A stretch of DNA of 64,000 nt. It comes from Otatea glauca. Taxonomy: Eukaryota > Streptophyta > Magnoliopsida > Poales > Poaceae. Below, piece after piece: positions 45,900 through 57,955 of the stretch. The first letter of the stretch is position 1. Every line of letters begins with the position of its first letter. The position numbers and the translations under genes are program-made. The stretch is from assembly GCA_036346275.1 (NCBI GenBank), contig CM070723.1, positions 27,534,176-27,598,175 on the forward strand. Reading direction: 5' to 3'. The notes under the pieces are model-generated. The model was not told the DNA's origin, ran no database searches, and was given only the letters and a program-made list of their open reading frames with translations.

Positions 45900-47346
45900 C
45901 TATCATACAGTCAGCATAGTCTGCATAGGAAAAGACTCTAAGAGACAGACAAGAAGAGAAAAAGTACCAAATACTATAGTCAATAGAAGGTCGAAGGTAC
46001 CTGAAAATGCACTTTACCATCTAGTGGTGAGAAGCACTAAGAGAGGCATGAAATCGAGCACATAGACACACATAAAAGTGTATATCCGGTCTGGGGACAA
46101 TGTGGTACAAGAGGGAACCAATCATACTCTTAAACTCCTTTTGATCAACTAGCTCACCATCCTCATCAGGCTCAAGAATAGTCGTGGTGGCCATAGGAGT
46201 CATCATTAGCTTTCCTTTAGACATATCAAAGCATCATTAGCTTTCCTTGATGCAAGAAAATACCCTCCCAAGTCTGCTTGATCTGAAAGTCGAGGAAGTA
46301 GCTCAACTTGCCTATCATGCTCATCTCAAACTCTATGCTCATCACATCTAAAAATTGAGATACAAGAGCATGTGAGGATCCACCAAAGCTAATGTCATAC
46401 ACATAGACCTAGACAAGGAGAAACTCCGAGTCTATGTGTTTGATGAACAAGGTTTACCTACCTTACCCATCTCAAAACCATGACTAAGAAGGTAATACTT
46501 AAACCTCTCATACCAAGCTCTAGGGGCCTACTTAAGTCCATACAAAGCCTTGGAAAGCTTATAGACATGGTTTGAGTATTTGGGGTTCTCGAATCCTGGA
46601 GGCTACCTCACATAAACCTCTTCCTCAATATACCCATCTAGGAATGCACTCTTGACATCCATCTGATGTAGCTTGAATCCTTTAGATGCAGAAAATACAT
46701 GCAGGATCCTAATGTCTTCTAGTCTAGCTATAGGGGTAAAGGTATCTTCAAAGTCAAGACAATCATTCTTAGTGAAGCACTGTGCAACTAGCCTAGCCTT
46801 GTTCCTAACAACAACTCCATCCTCACTTTGCTTTTTCTTGAACACCCACTTGGTCCCAATGATATTATGACCAGATGGAGGCTCAACAAGTTGCCAGACC
46901 TTGTTTTTCTCAAAGTTTTGAAGTTCCTCATGTATAGCATTAATCTAAGACTCATCGGACAATGAATGAGAAACATCATTCAGCTCAAAGGTAGCAATGA
47001 AGGCAGAATTGAGAAAGACCTGTCTTTGAGCATGTGACCCGCTCAAATAAATCATCGATTATCTAATTAGGTGGATGAGCCTGCTGAATATGGTGGGTAG
47101 ATCCAAAAGCAAAAGTGACTTCTATGTCATGTTGAGAAGAGATAGGAACAAAGCCACTAGCTGTAGAAAAGTCTGAAGGTAAGGACTGATCTCTCTAAGA
47201 TGCAAGATAGAAACAGGAGGCACCACAGGTGCAGAGAGGACTAGATCAAGTAGAGTACCATTATCTCCATCATCCTCATCCTCTACGAAAATAGTCCTGG
47301 AGAGAGGAGAAGAGCCTAAAATATCTGGTCTAGTGCTTGGACTAGC
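45900..47346 (-). mobile_element. Copia C fragment: RT and RNase H part of an old SIRE-like Ty1/copia
   Basis: The minus strand carries RT phrases KARLVAQCFTKNDCLDFEDT and MDVKSAFLDGYIEEEVYV (46603-46845) and the RNase H junction MIGSLLYHIVPRPDIHF (46021-46224). It aligns with copia D (about 23240-24660) along its length, so both are one family. The RT active-site box at 46394-46405 reads YVYD, not YVDD. It is cut on the left by the Tat element at 45899 and on the right by copia A; the other piece is 55521-56575. Its 3' LTR should lie beyond the Tat 5' LTR, left of the window. Confidence 0.85.
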
Positions 47347-48325
47347 TGTTAGTGTTATGCCCTTGAGGCAATCATTTAGATGATTGTAACATGACTATGT
47401 TTATGAATAATATTATGATTATTGGTCCAATGAATGTATATCATTGTATTGATCAACAAGTATGTGACTTGCTTATGAAGCTCTTTACTTAATGATGTAA
47501 TTCGATAAATATCTCGATCGGATTTCATCGTTATAGGACAACGATGAATAGATCAAAGACATGTAGTGATCGATGATCATGCTTCATAGATCATGGGATA
47601 TGGAGATATCATCTATACATTGTGGACGCATGTTGAAGAACATGGGTTAGATAGACCCAATGGGACATCGCGAGAATGTTTCATTCTTATGTGTCATCGA
47701 TGTATCTCATACCTAGTAGATGTATGATCCTTAGACTTGAGATTGTCATATTCCATACATGTGTAATAGTTTTCCTTGGGGCTGTCAAACACTACTTCCT
47801 AACCGGATAGTTATAAAGGTAGCTTTCATGTTTATTATGAAACATGCAGAGGGAAGTGAGCAGTCAAGATGGAATTTGCCACTCCAATGAAACGGAGATA
47901 TATGACAAGGCCACTCGTGTGATATGATTAAGGAAGTGCATGGCCATGCCGTGATTGAGGAGTCAATCACAACTTATTAATATATCACGGATACGAGAGA
48001 TGGATTGAATCATCAAAGGATGACATGCTTCTCGCCTTGAGATCAATCTTCATATACTTGGCAAAGGGATTATTGCATGAGTACTTTTGATAGGTTCTGT
48101 CCGATTTGATCATAGTATGTTTGGGAGTTGGCATACTTTGCAAGAAGCAGCTACCAACTATTGGATTGAAAAGGAGTTTTTCGAATCCATGTCCAAACAT
48201 ACGTGAACCTGCAGGGTCACACACTTAATGGGCTGGGACGCATTAATTTGGATTGGATCCGTAATTAATGAACCTCGTGGGCTTAGCACGCTGATGGGCC
48301 CTAGTTTAGGGTTTCATCTTGTGGC

Positions 48326-48332
48326 TATATAA
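48326..48332 (+). promoter_or_regulatory. TATA box, copia A 5' LTR
   Basis: GGCTATATAAGGAGGGG, about 980 bp into the LTR; conserved at 55093-55099 and 57556-57562. Confidence 0.75.
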
Positions 48333-48529
48333 GGAGGGGATGAGGAAGGGCGCAGGGTGTGCTTTCCCACGGTTTAGGAGTGATTCACTCGAAACCCTAG
48401 CCTACTCCTCTCGCTGCCCCTGCCAAGCGACCAAGTGCTTGCACACTGACGCACGGCGTTCCATCTCTGGACGTGTGGACTACTGCAGTGACGCTGCTGC
48501 GACTGCGGCGTGGGAGGACGATCCACGGC

Positions 48530-48597
48530 AAGGCGAGGATGATCCACTACATCGACTCAACGACTGCGGCGAGGACGATCCACTACATCGACGCGCG
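48530..48597 (+). repeat. 36 bp tandem repeat, two copies, copia A 5' LTR
   Basis: Unit GCGAGGAYGATCCACTACAT plus CGACKCAACGACTGCG. Two copies here, three in the 3' LTR, two in copia B. Confidence 0.85.
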
Positions 48598-48718
48598 AAG
48601 GATTCCGCAACTGCGCGTCTAGTGGTAATCTTATCTATGATCCCCTTCTTGCGAGTAGCTTTCTGGTTTCACGGTAGATTTTTTTTGTGCTAGGGTAGCA
48701 TACCGCGTTCCTCTTCAG

Positions 48719-48731
48719 TGGTATCAGAGCC
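48719..48731 (+). promoter_or_regulatory. Primer binding site, copia A
   Basis: TGGTATCAGAGCC, perfect initiator tRNA-Met complement, one base past the LTR. Confidence 0.95.
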
Positions 48732-50165
48732 ATCTCGTATAGTTTTGTGATCTGGATGTTGCACATATGATGTGTAAGGTTAGTAGATTGGATCTATTTC
48801 ATGTTCAGCCAGTTCATGTGATGAATTGGTGACGGCAGCCATCGATGAGATCGATCGGTTTAGGGTTTGAGGAAAGTGCAAACCGACTCAATCTTGATTT
48901 GGGTGAGTCCGTTCATGGTACGATGTTACCCTTACCGATCGGGTTACCGCCATCAGGGTTTCTGAAACGTATCCATATGGGACCAAGCCAATCATGTTAG
49001 ATCGGATTGGGTCAATCTAATTGATCCGTGGAAATTTTGAGGGCGTTTTCCAATATCAGAAGACATGCCTCTAAAATTTCCAAAGGGCGCCGCCCTTGAC
49101 CCCTTGTTGCGCCTCGGACCCCGGAGTCGTAGGGTTGCTTTTGTTTAACTTGTTTTTGCAGGGAATTATGTGAAATGGTATGGCCTATGTGTATGTGATG
49201 CATGTAATTTCCACATGGCTCAAGGTCGTGTCAAGCCATAAGGCTATTTAAATTGTATAACGACCACGTGTCGACTTGTGATGCTTCAAACCCTCATGTA
49301 AAATTCATTATCAAAAGTTGTAAGGAGTTGCATCCATAATGATGAAGACGATGGTATCAAGCAAGGTGGCTAGGTGAACAAATCAAGAAAGGTGGCAAGG
49401 TGAACAAACAAGCATGATGATGGAGATCTTAATGCTAAGGGCCATGCTATTTCACACCTTATTTTGATTTTCTGTGGATGTGTGTTTAATCCTTGCTATT
49501 TTCTTTATGCTCATTGCATGTGATGCCATGTTCTTAGTAGATTTTGTTCATCCCTATAGTTAAAATTTTAAATCAAAATGTCCATCCAATTGTTGCACCT
49601 ATCAAGAATTTAGATCGTTATTGATATGACTGCCAAAGTAGTATATCAATGGCTATCTTAATAGATGATAGGGATGTGTTGGACACATCACGCTTAACAA
49701 TGGTAGATTTAATCAAGCTATCAAAACAGTTTTGGGCTTGAGGACATAAGTGGATGGGATTTGATTTCAGTAATGAAGGAACCTATACAAGACAATTGGT
49801 GTCTAGGAAAACACACATGAGGCAGGTTTCTTAATTGGCACCGAATACGGAAGTGCTCCTCCTCATGTGAGCCCTTGGGGCAGGTTGACCTGGCCATGAG
49901 TCAAGTTGACGGAGGCATTCATTACTTGTTTTCATACTCAACAAACAAGAGTTACATAAGATGTAATTAGCAAAGATGTTGCTTACCTATATCATTAAAT
50001 TTCTAGCAGTGATGCCAAAGCTCACTAGTGTTTGATGAATATTGATCTTGAATACTCACTATGTGTCTATAAAAGGGACATAAAATAGAAGTGTCTTTAA
50101 TTAAAAAGTTTAATAAAAGTTTTACATAAACATAGTGCTTAGAATCTTTGCATGTTTTTGTTGTA
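48732..50165 (+). other. Untranslated leader of copia A
   Basis: About 1.4 kb between primer site and gag, conserved in copia B (57956-59443) apart from small indels. No long frame; probably carries packaging signals. Confidence 0.6.
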
Positions 50166-50990
50166 ATGGCACCTTCTCCTACTCCTGCTACACCTGGTTT
50201 TGCTTTGAGATCGGTTTTGGAAAGGGAAAAACTGAATGGAACTAATTTTGTTGATTGGTATCGCAACCTGAGAATTGTTCTCAAGCATGAAAAGAAGGAC
50301 TATGTTCTAGAGAATCCAATTCTGATGAACCACCCAAAAATGTTTCTCGCAATTTGAAGGTTGAATATGAAAAGCATGTTAATGCTTCATGAGGTCACCG
50401 TCTCATGCTAGTCACCATGGACTCGAGCTCCAAAAGCAATATGAGGACCAGGATGCTTACAATATGATTGTGGGCTTGAAAGGCATGTTTGGGAATCAAG
50501 CAAGAGCTGAGAGGTATGGTATCTCAAAGCTTTTATTTGCTTGTAAGTCGGTCAAGGCATCCGGTCGACCCTCATGTGATCAAGATGATTGGTTACATTG
50601 GGAGATTGGAAAACTTGAGTTTCCCTTAGTCTTGGTTTGGCCACAGATGTTATTCTCCGTCTCGCCTCGAGCTTTGAGCCATTCATTATGAATTTTCATA
50701 TGAATAGCATGGAGAAGAGCCTAACCGAGCTACATGGGATGCTCAAGGTCCGAGGAAAGCATTAAGAAAAACCCAATCATGTGATGATGATTCAAAACAA
50801 CCGCTTTCAAAAAGAGGAAGGCTAAGGCTGGGGGAACGGGAAAGAGCAAGGGCAAGGGCAAGGGTAAGGCTCAAGATGAGATCGCAAGCCTCAAAACTAA
50901 GCTTGAAGCTTAAAGTTGGCCTCAACACGATACCCAATGCTTCTATTGCAAGAAATCGGGGCATTGGAAACGGAAAATAAAAGTACACGG
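50166..50990 (+). pseudogene. gag: Copia A gag
   Basis: Start ATG at 50166 (MAPSPTPATPGFALR), preferred over the ATG at 50148 because the copia B copy begins at the same MAPSPTP. The UBN2-type gag follows: LNGTNFVDWYRNLRIVLKHE. Stops at 50355-50357 and several frameshifts break it; QYEDQDAYNMIVGLKGMF (about 50430-50490) and a Lys/Gly-rich stretch follow. The zinc knuckle near 50930-50970 reads CFYCKKSGHWKR but its last Cys is missing. It would coat RNA in the particle. Confidence 0.85.
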
Positions 50991-51470
50991 CAGATAAGAA
51001 GAATGGAAATGTGGTTTCCACTTCGTATTAATGTTATAGAAATTAATCTTGCTACTTCTTCACTCACTCATGGGTATATGATACCGGTTCGGTTGCTCAC
51101 ATTTGCAATTCGTTGCGGGGTGATAAAGAGTAGAGACTTGGCAAAAGGAGAAGTGGATCTTCGCGTGGGGAATAAAGCAAGAGTTGCTGGTCTTGCTGTT
51201 GGCACATACCCATTGCATTTGCCTTGAGATTAGTTTTAGAACTCAATAATTGTTATTTTGTTCCATCTTTGAGTAGAAACATTATTTCATCTTCTTGTTT
51301 GGAACATGAAGGTTATGATTTCGAATAAAGAACTTTGTTTGTTCAATATTTTGAATGATATGTATTATGGTCGTTGCCCCATGGTGGATGGGTTGTACGC
51401 CCTGAACTCAAGAAAAACCTGTCTATAATATTAATGTAAAAGGCATCGGCCTAATGATTTGAACCCTACC
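50991..51470 (+). pseudogene. pol: Copia A protease region
   Basis: The protease active site DTGS is at 51080-51091, in the phrase WVYDTGSVAHIC. Traces of RDLAKGEVDLRVGNKARV and LELNNCYFVPSLSRN follow in alternating frames. The domain is complete in outline but frameshifted at least three times. The same region in copia B is at 60275-60735. Confidence 0.75.
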
Positions 51471-52298
51471 TTTTGTGGCATTGTCGCTAGGTCATATAAA
51501 TGAGAAGCGCATGAAGAAGCTCCATGGTGATGGACTTCTAACCTCATTTGATTTTGAATCATTTGAAACATGTGAATCTTGTTTACTTGGCAAGATGACA
51601 AAAGCCCTTTCACGAGGTTTTAGTGAGAGAGCAAGTGAATTATTGGCCCTAGTACATACAGATGTATGTGGACCAATGAGCTCGATCGCTAGGGGTGGGT
51701 TTCAATGCTTTGTAACTTTTACCGATGACTTCAGAGATATGGATATATCTATTTAATGAGGAATAAATCAAACTTTTGAAAGGTTCAAAGAGTTTCGTAA
51801 CGAAGTACAAAATCAACTTGGCAAAACAATAAAACACTTACGATCCGATCGTGGTGGCGAATACTTGAGCCAAGAGTTTGGTGATCATCTAAAGCAATGT
51901 GGAATCGTTCGCAACTTACTCCACCAGAACGCCTCAATGGAATGGCGTGTCCGAACAACGAATCGAACTTTATTAGATATGGTTCGGTCAATGATCACCA
52001 AACAGATCCGCCATTATCCTTCCGGGTTTCGCTCTAGAGACAATTGCGTTCACTTTGAATAGGGTCCCATCAAAATCCGTTAAGAAGACGCCATATGAGA
52101 TATGGACTGGGAGAAGACCCATGTTGTCATTTCTCAAGATATGGGGATGTGAGGCTTATGTAAAACGTTTACAATCCGATAAACTCACACCTAAATCAGA
52201 AAAATGCTTTTTTTGTGGGGTATCCTAAAGAAACAAAAGGATATTAATTTTACAAAAGAAACGAGAACAAAGTTTTTGTTGCTCGAAATGGTGTCTTT
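51471..52298 (+). pseudogene. pol: Copia A integrase
   Basis: Begins at the pre-integrase zinc segment (LWHCR..GHINEKRMKKLH, CESCLLGKM). Catalytic Asp in HTDVCGPM near 51660, second Asp in LRSDRGGEYLSQEF near 51840, and the Glu segment NGV..RTTNRTLLDMVRSM near 51935-51990. C-terminal text (KTPYEIWTG, KLTPKSEKCFFVGYP-like) runs to about 52240. Three frame breaks; the stop at 51754-51756 follows the core. Confidence 0.82.
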
Positions 52299-54093
52299 TT
52301 GGAGAAAGAGTTTCTTTCAAAAGAAATCAGTAGGAGTGATGTGTATCTTGATGAAGTTCGAGAATCACATGAATATGTTCAAGCTACCACTGAACCTTCA
52401 CAAGATGTACAAAGTGTTGTACAACCTGTGGAAGTGACTCCAGCCCCACATAGGTCGGGGAGGCCACGTGATGTACCTATAAGATATGGGAGTGACATAT
52501 TATTGTTGGACAATGATGAGCCCACGACTTATGAAGAAGCAATGATGGACCCAAACTCAGAAAAATGGCTTGAAGCCATGAGATCCGAAATTCAATCCAT
52601 GCATGACAATCAAGTTTGAAACTTGGTCGACTCTCCTGATGGTGTAAAAACCATTGAGTGCAAATGGATTTTCAAGAAAAAGATAGACGTAGATGGAAAT
52701 GTTCAGATCTATAAGGCACGGTTGGTGGCAAAGGGTTTCAAACAAGTTCATGGAGTTGACTATGATGAAACTTTCTCACCGGTAGCCATGCTCAAGTCTG
52801 CCCAGATCATTTTAGCTATTGCTGCATATTTTGATTATGAAATATGGCAGATGGATGTCAAAACAGCCTTCCTTAATGGGAATCTTTACGAGGATGTATA
52901 CATGATACAACTTTGAAGGTTTTGTTGATCCTAAATATGCTAAAAGGGTATGCAAGCTTCAAAGATCCATTTATGGGTTAAAGCAAGCATCTCGGAGTTG
53001 GAACATTCGTTTTGATGAAGTAGTCAAAGGTTTTGACTTTATCAAAAATGAAGAAGAGCCTTGTGTTTACAAGAAGGCTAGTGGGAGCGCACTTGTATTT
53101 CTGATTTTGTATGTGGATGACATATTATTGATCGGGAATGACATTCCTATGCTTGAAGATGTTAAGACTTCATTGAAAAGGAGTTTCTCAATGAAGGACT
53201 TGGGAGAAGCATGCTATATCTTGGGCATAAAAATCTATAGAGATAGATCAAAAAGGTTAATTGGATTAAGTCAGGAAACATACATTGACAAGATATTGAA
53301 AAGGTTCAATATGCATGAATCCAAGAGTGGTTTCATGCCAATGTCACATGGCATCAGTCTCTGCAAGAATCAGTGTCCTTCGACATCTGATGAGCGAGAC
53401 AGGATGAGCAAGATTCCACATGCTTCAGCTATTGGGTCTATTATGTATGCCATGATCTGTACACGCCCAGATGTCTCATATGCTCTAAGTGTCACGAGCA
53501 GATACCAAGCGGATCCTGGTGATGGTCATTGGATAGCCGTAAAAAATAACCTAAAGTACTTGAGAAGAACTAAGGGTATGTTCCTTGTTTTTGGAGGTGA
53601 GGAAGATCTGGTTGCAAAGGGTTACACCGATGCAAGCTTCCAAACTGACAAAGATGATTTTCGATCGCAATCCGGGTTTGTGTTTACACTTAACGGAGGA
53701 GCAGTAAGTTGGAAGAGTTCCAAGCAAAACACGGTGGCCGACTCTACGACAGAAGCGGAGTACATTGCGGCTTCGGAGGCTGCAAAGGAAGCTGTGTGGA
53801 TTAAGAAGTTTATCACAGAGCTTGGTGTGGTCGCTAGTGCCTCTAGTCCAATGGACATCTATTGTGATAATAGTGGTGCCATTGCACAAGCAAAAGAGAC
53901 TAGATCACATCAGAAGTCTAAACACATACTCCGTCGCTTTCACCTTATTCGCGAGATTGTGGATAGAGGTGACGTGAGAATATGCAAAGTACATACGGAA
54001 GCCAATGTGGCCGATCCGTTGACAAAGCCACTGCCACAGCCTAAGCATGAGGTGCACACAAGGTCTATTGGTATTAGATACTTAATTGATTGA
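52299..54093 (+). pseudogene. pol: Copia A reverse transcriptase-RNase H
   Basis: Best-preserved gene of the window. Linker EVTPAPHRSGRPRDVPIRY, then RT: CKWIFKKKIDVDGNVQIYKA, MDVKTAFLNGNLYEDVYM, the active site LYVDDILLIGNDIP at about 53107, SRRLIGLSQ-type text and CTRPDVSYALSVTSRYQ. RNase H: GYTDASFQTDKDDFRSQSGF, DSTTEAEYIAASEAAKEAVW, YCDNSGAIAQAKE, and the end ADPLTKPLPQPKHE. One TGA stop at 52617-52619 (a TGG in copia B) and one indel near 52910 interrupt it; from there to 54093 it is open. Key residues are intact. Confidence 0.92.
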
Positions 54094-54102
54094 CTCAAGT
54101 GC

Positions 54103-54113
54103 AAGTGGGAGAT
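54103..54113 (+). promoter_or_regulatory. Polypurine tract, copia A
   Basis: AAGTGGGAGAT directly before LTR start TGTTAG; the same in copia B at 63345-63355. Confidence 0.88.
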
Positions 54114-55520
54114 TGTTAGTGTTATGCCCTTGAGGCAATCATTTAGATGATTGTAACATGACTATATTTATGAATAATATTATGATTATTGGTCCAATGA
54201 ATGTATATCATTGTATTGATCAACAAGTATGTGACTTGCTTATGAAGCTCTTTACTTAATGATGTAATTCGATAAATATCTTCGATCGGATTTCATCGTA
54301 TAGGACAACGATGAATAGATCAAGACATGTAGTGATCGATGATCATGCTTCATAGATCATGGGATATGGAGATATCATCTATACATTGTGGACGCATGTT
54401 GAAGAACATGGGTTAGATAGACCCGCAATGGGACACTGCGAGAATGTTTCATTCTTATGTGTCATCAGTGTATCTCATACCTAGTAGATGTATGATCCTT
54501 AGACTTGAGATTGTCATATTCCCTACATGTGTAATAGTTTTCCTTGGGGCTATCAAACACTACTTCCTAACCGGATAGTTATAAAGGTATCTTTCATGTT
54601 TACTATGAAACGTGCGAGAGGAAGTGGCGATCAAGATAGAATTTGCCACTCCAATGAAACGGAGATATATGACAAAGCCACTCGTGTGATATGATTAAGG
54701 AAGTGCATGGCCATGCCGTGATTGAGGAGTCAATCACAACTTATTAATATATCACGGATATGAGAGATGGATTGAATCATCAAAGTATGACATGCTTCTC
54801 GCCTTGAGATCAATCTTCATATACTTGGCAAAGGGATTATTGCATGAGTACTTTTGATAGGTTCTGTCCGATTTGATCATAGTATGTTTGGGAGTTGGCA
54901 TACTTTGCAAGAAGCCGCTACCAACTATTGGATTGAAAAGGAGTTTTCCGAATCCATGTCCAAACGTACGTGAACCTGCAGGGTCACACACTTAATGGGC
55001 TGGGACGAATTAATTTGGATTGGATCCGTAATTAATGAACCTCGTGGGCTTAGCACGCTGATGGGCCCTAGTTTAGGGTTTCATCTTGTGGCTATATAAG
55101 GAGGGGAGGAGGGAGGGCGCAGGGTGTGCTTTCCCACGGTTTAGGAGTGATTCACTCGAAACCCTAGCCTACTCCTCTCGCTGCCCCTGCCGAGCGACCA
55201 GATGCTTGCACACTGACGCACGGCGTTCCATCTCTGGACGTGTGGACTATTGTGGTGACGCTGCTGCGACTGCGGCATGGGAGGACGATCCACGGCAAGG
55301 CGAGGACGATCCACTACATCGACGCAACGACTGCGGCGAGGACGATCCACTACATCGACGCAACGACTGCGGCGAGGACGATCCACTACATCGACGCGCG
55401 AAGGATTCCACAACTGCGCGTCTAGTGGTAATCTTATCTATGATCCCCTTCTTGCGAGTAGCTTTCTGGTTTCGCGGTAGATTTTTTTTGTGCTACCGTA
55501 GCATACCGCGTTCCTCTTCA
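54114..55520 (+). repeat. 3' LTR of copia A (1407 bp)
   Basis: Matches 47347-48717 closely. Three 36 bp units at about 55298-55400 explain the extra length. Confidence 0.94.
55298..55400 (+). repeat. 36 bp tandem repeat, three copies, copia A 3' LTR
   Basis: Unit CGAGGACGATCCACTACATC plus GACGCAACGACTGCGG. In one frame it encodes the 12-residue unit EDDPLHRRNDCG, but the LTR has no supported gene. Confidence 0.9.
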
Positions 55521-56575
55521 CTAGCCTCATCAAAGGTTACCTCAGAGGTCTCTACAATCCTACTCTTCTCACAACTCTAGATCCTCTAGCTATGAAAAGA
55601 AGTCGAGCAACCTAGAAATATGCCATCAGATGAGCATGACTCGAACTTATCTTGGTTCCCAAACTTCAGAAAGAAACACTTCCGTCCAAAAACACGAAAA
55701 TGTGCCCATACCTTAATTCATATGATGTGTGGTGCAAGTGTTCTCTAAAAAAACTCGATTGGACACATGGCATAGCTGCAGCCTCAGCCCAAAACTTTCT
55801 AAGAGTATTGTACTCATCTAGCATCATCCAGGCCATCACAACCAAGGTCATATTCTTCCTTTCCACTATGCCATTTTGCTGAGAGATGTATCGAGAGGAG
55901 AACTGATGCTCAATACCTGACTCCTCATAGAAACTCTCAAAGTAGAAGTTTTTGAACTCTGTGTCATTGTCACTACGTATAGCTCGTAAGGCACCTAGGA
56001 GCTCAATAGACAACCTACGGACCAAACCCCTGAATTGGTTAAAAGACTCATCCTTCGAGGCTTTGAAGAACACCCAAGAATACCTCAAAAAATCATCAAC
56101 AATAACAAGAACATATCACTTCCCACATGCTGATTGCACTCTAACTGGACCAATAGTGTCCATATGTAAAAGATTCCTAGTGCATCAATCATCACAATAG
56201 TAACCGGGGGATGAGAAGTAGCAACCATCTTGCCATGTTGGCAAGGAGAACAAACCAAGTCTTTGACCATCTTGACTTTGGGCAAACCACAAATGAGATC
56301 ATGACTGCTAACTTAGGTCAAATGATCAAAACTGATGTGACCAAGTCTTCTATGCTAGAAGGAGAGATCATGGGACTCTGAAGCAACTAGCCAACAAAGA
56401 GAATCACTTGAAGAATCAGCAAAATTAGCATGAAAGACCCTCTCAAACCTAAAAATCTCGCAAACCAATCCTCTAAAAGAATCAAGAATTCTATAGGCAA
56501 TATGCTTGAAGCTCACTTCGAAATCATCATCGGTGACACAGAAATCAAATTATACCATAGTTTATTGACTAAGGC
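55521..56575 (-). mobile_element. Copia C fragment: integrase and protease part
   Basis: On the minus strand the integrase zinc segment LVCSPCQHGKMVATSHPP (56085-56285) precedes the core MRYSWVFFKASKDESFN, AIRSDNDTEFKNFYFESF and SRYISQQNGIVERKN (55666-56088), holding second Asp and Glu of the catalytic triad. It is the upstream continuation of 45900-47346 after removal of copia A. It stops at 56575, where copia B inserts; copia D shows uninterrupted homologous text (CTAAGGCAACATC). Gag and 5' LTR should lie right of copia B, outside the window. Confidence 0.87.
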
Positions 56576-57942
56576 TGTTAGTGTTATGCCCTTGAGGCAA
56601 TCATTTAGATGATTGTAACATGACTATGTTTATGAATAATAATATGATTATTGGTCCAATGAATGTATATCATTGTATTGATCAACAAGTATGTGACTTG
56701 ATTATGAAGCTCTTTACTTAATGATGTAATTCGATAAATATCTCTGATCGGATATCATCGTATAGGACTACGATGAATAGATCAGCACATGTAGTGATCG
56801 ATGATCATGCTTCATAGATCATGGGATATGGAGATATCATCTCTACATTGTGGACCATGTTGAAGAACATGGGTTAGATAGACCCGCTATGGGACAACTG
56901 CGAGAATGTTTCATTCTTATGTGTCATCGATGTATCTCATACCTAGAAGATGTATGATCCTTAGACCTGAGATTGTCATATTCCCTACATGTGTAATAGT
57001 TTTCCTTGGGGCTATCAAACACTACTTCCTAACCGGATAGTTATAAAGGAAGCTTTCATGTTTACTATGAAACATGCAGAGGTAAGTGAGCAGTCAAGAT
57101 GGAATTTGCCACTCCAATGAAACGGAGATATATGACAAGGCCACTCGTGTGATATGATTAAGAAAGTGCATGGCCATGCCGTGATTGAGGAGTCAATCAC
57201 AACTTATTAATATATCACGGATACGAGAGATGGATTGAATCATCAAAGGATGACATGCTTCTCGCCTTGAGATCAATCTTCATATACTTGGCAAAGGGAT
57301 TATTACATGAGTTCTTTTGATAGGTTCTGTTCGATTTGATCACAGTATGTTTGGGAGTTGGCATACTTTGCAAGAAGCCGCTACCAACTATTGGATTGAA
57401 AAGGAGTTTTTCGAATCCATGTCCAAACGTATGTGAACCTGCAGGGTCACACACTTAATGGGCTGGGACGCATTAATTTGGATTGGATCCGTAATTAATG
57501 AACCTCGTGGGCTTAGCATGTTTGGTGGGCCCTGGTTTAGGTTTCATCTCGTGGCTATATAAGGAGGGGAGGAGGAGGCGCAGAGTGTGCTTTCCACGGT
57601 TTAGGTTTGATTCACTTGAAACCCTAGCCTCCTCCTCTCGCTGCCCCTGCCGAGCGACTAGGTGCTTGCACACCGACGCACGACGTTCCATCTCTGGACG
57701 TGTGGACTACTGCGGTGACGCTGCTGCGACTGCGGCGTGGGAGGACGATCCACGGCGAGGTGAGGACGATCCACTACATCGACGCAACGACTGCGGCGAG
57801 GACGAACCACTACATCGACGCGCGAAGGATTCCGCAACTGCGCGTCTAGTGGTAATCTTATCTATGATCCCCTTCTTGCGGTAGCTTTACGGTTGCGCGT
57901 AGTAGTTTTTTTGTGCTAGCGTAGCATACCGCGTTTCCTCAA
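56576..57942 (+). repeat. 5' LTR of copia B
   Basis: TGTTAGTGTTATGCCC to TTTCCTCAA. TATA box at 57556-57562 and two 36 bp units near 57765-57820. Confidence 0.92.
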
Positions 57943-57943
57943 A

Positions 57944-57955
57944 TGGTATCGAGCC
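57944..57955 (+). promoter_or_regulatory. Primer binding site, copia B (CAG reduced to CG)
   Basis: TGGTATCGAGCC where copia A has TGGTATCAGAGCC. The same change as in the gag-only element. Confidence 0.88.

Larger units (their letters stand above)
47347..48717 (+). repeat. 5' LTR of copia A (1371 bp)
   Basis: TGTTAGTGTTATGCCC to CCTCTTCA. Shorter than the 3' LTR by exactly 36 bp because it has one fewer copy of a 36 bp tandem unit. Confidence 0.94.
47347..55520 (+). mobile_element. Ty1/copia retrotransposon A (8174 bp), complete
   Basis: LTRs at 47347-48717 and 54114-55520, a perfect primer site, a polypurine tract and the 5 bp duplication ctagc (47342-47346, 55521-55525). The flanks join seamlessly in copia C, and copia D shows the uninterrupted sequence (GGGCTAGCCTCATC). 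Gag, protease, integrase, RT and RNase H are in Ty1/copia order. RT/RNase H text resembles Tork-type grass copia elements. RT-RNase H is open for 328 codons; gag and integrase are broken. Confidence 0.94.

Noticed and set aside
48319..48693. Open frame of 124-164 residues in the copia A/B LTRs (also 55086-55580, 57498-57884)
   Set aside because: Lies over the R/U5 region, has different ends in each copy and no recognisable domain. Its repeats are the 36 bp minisatellite.
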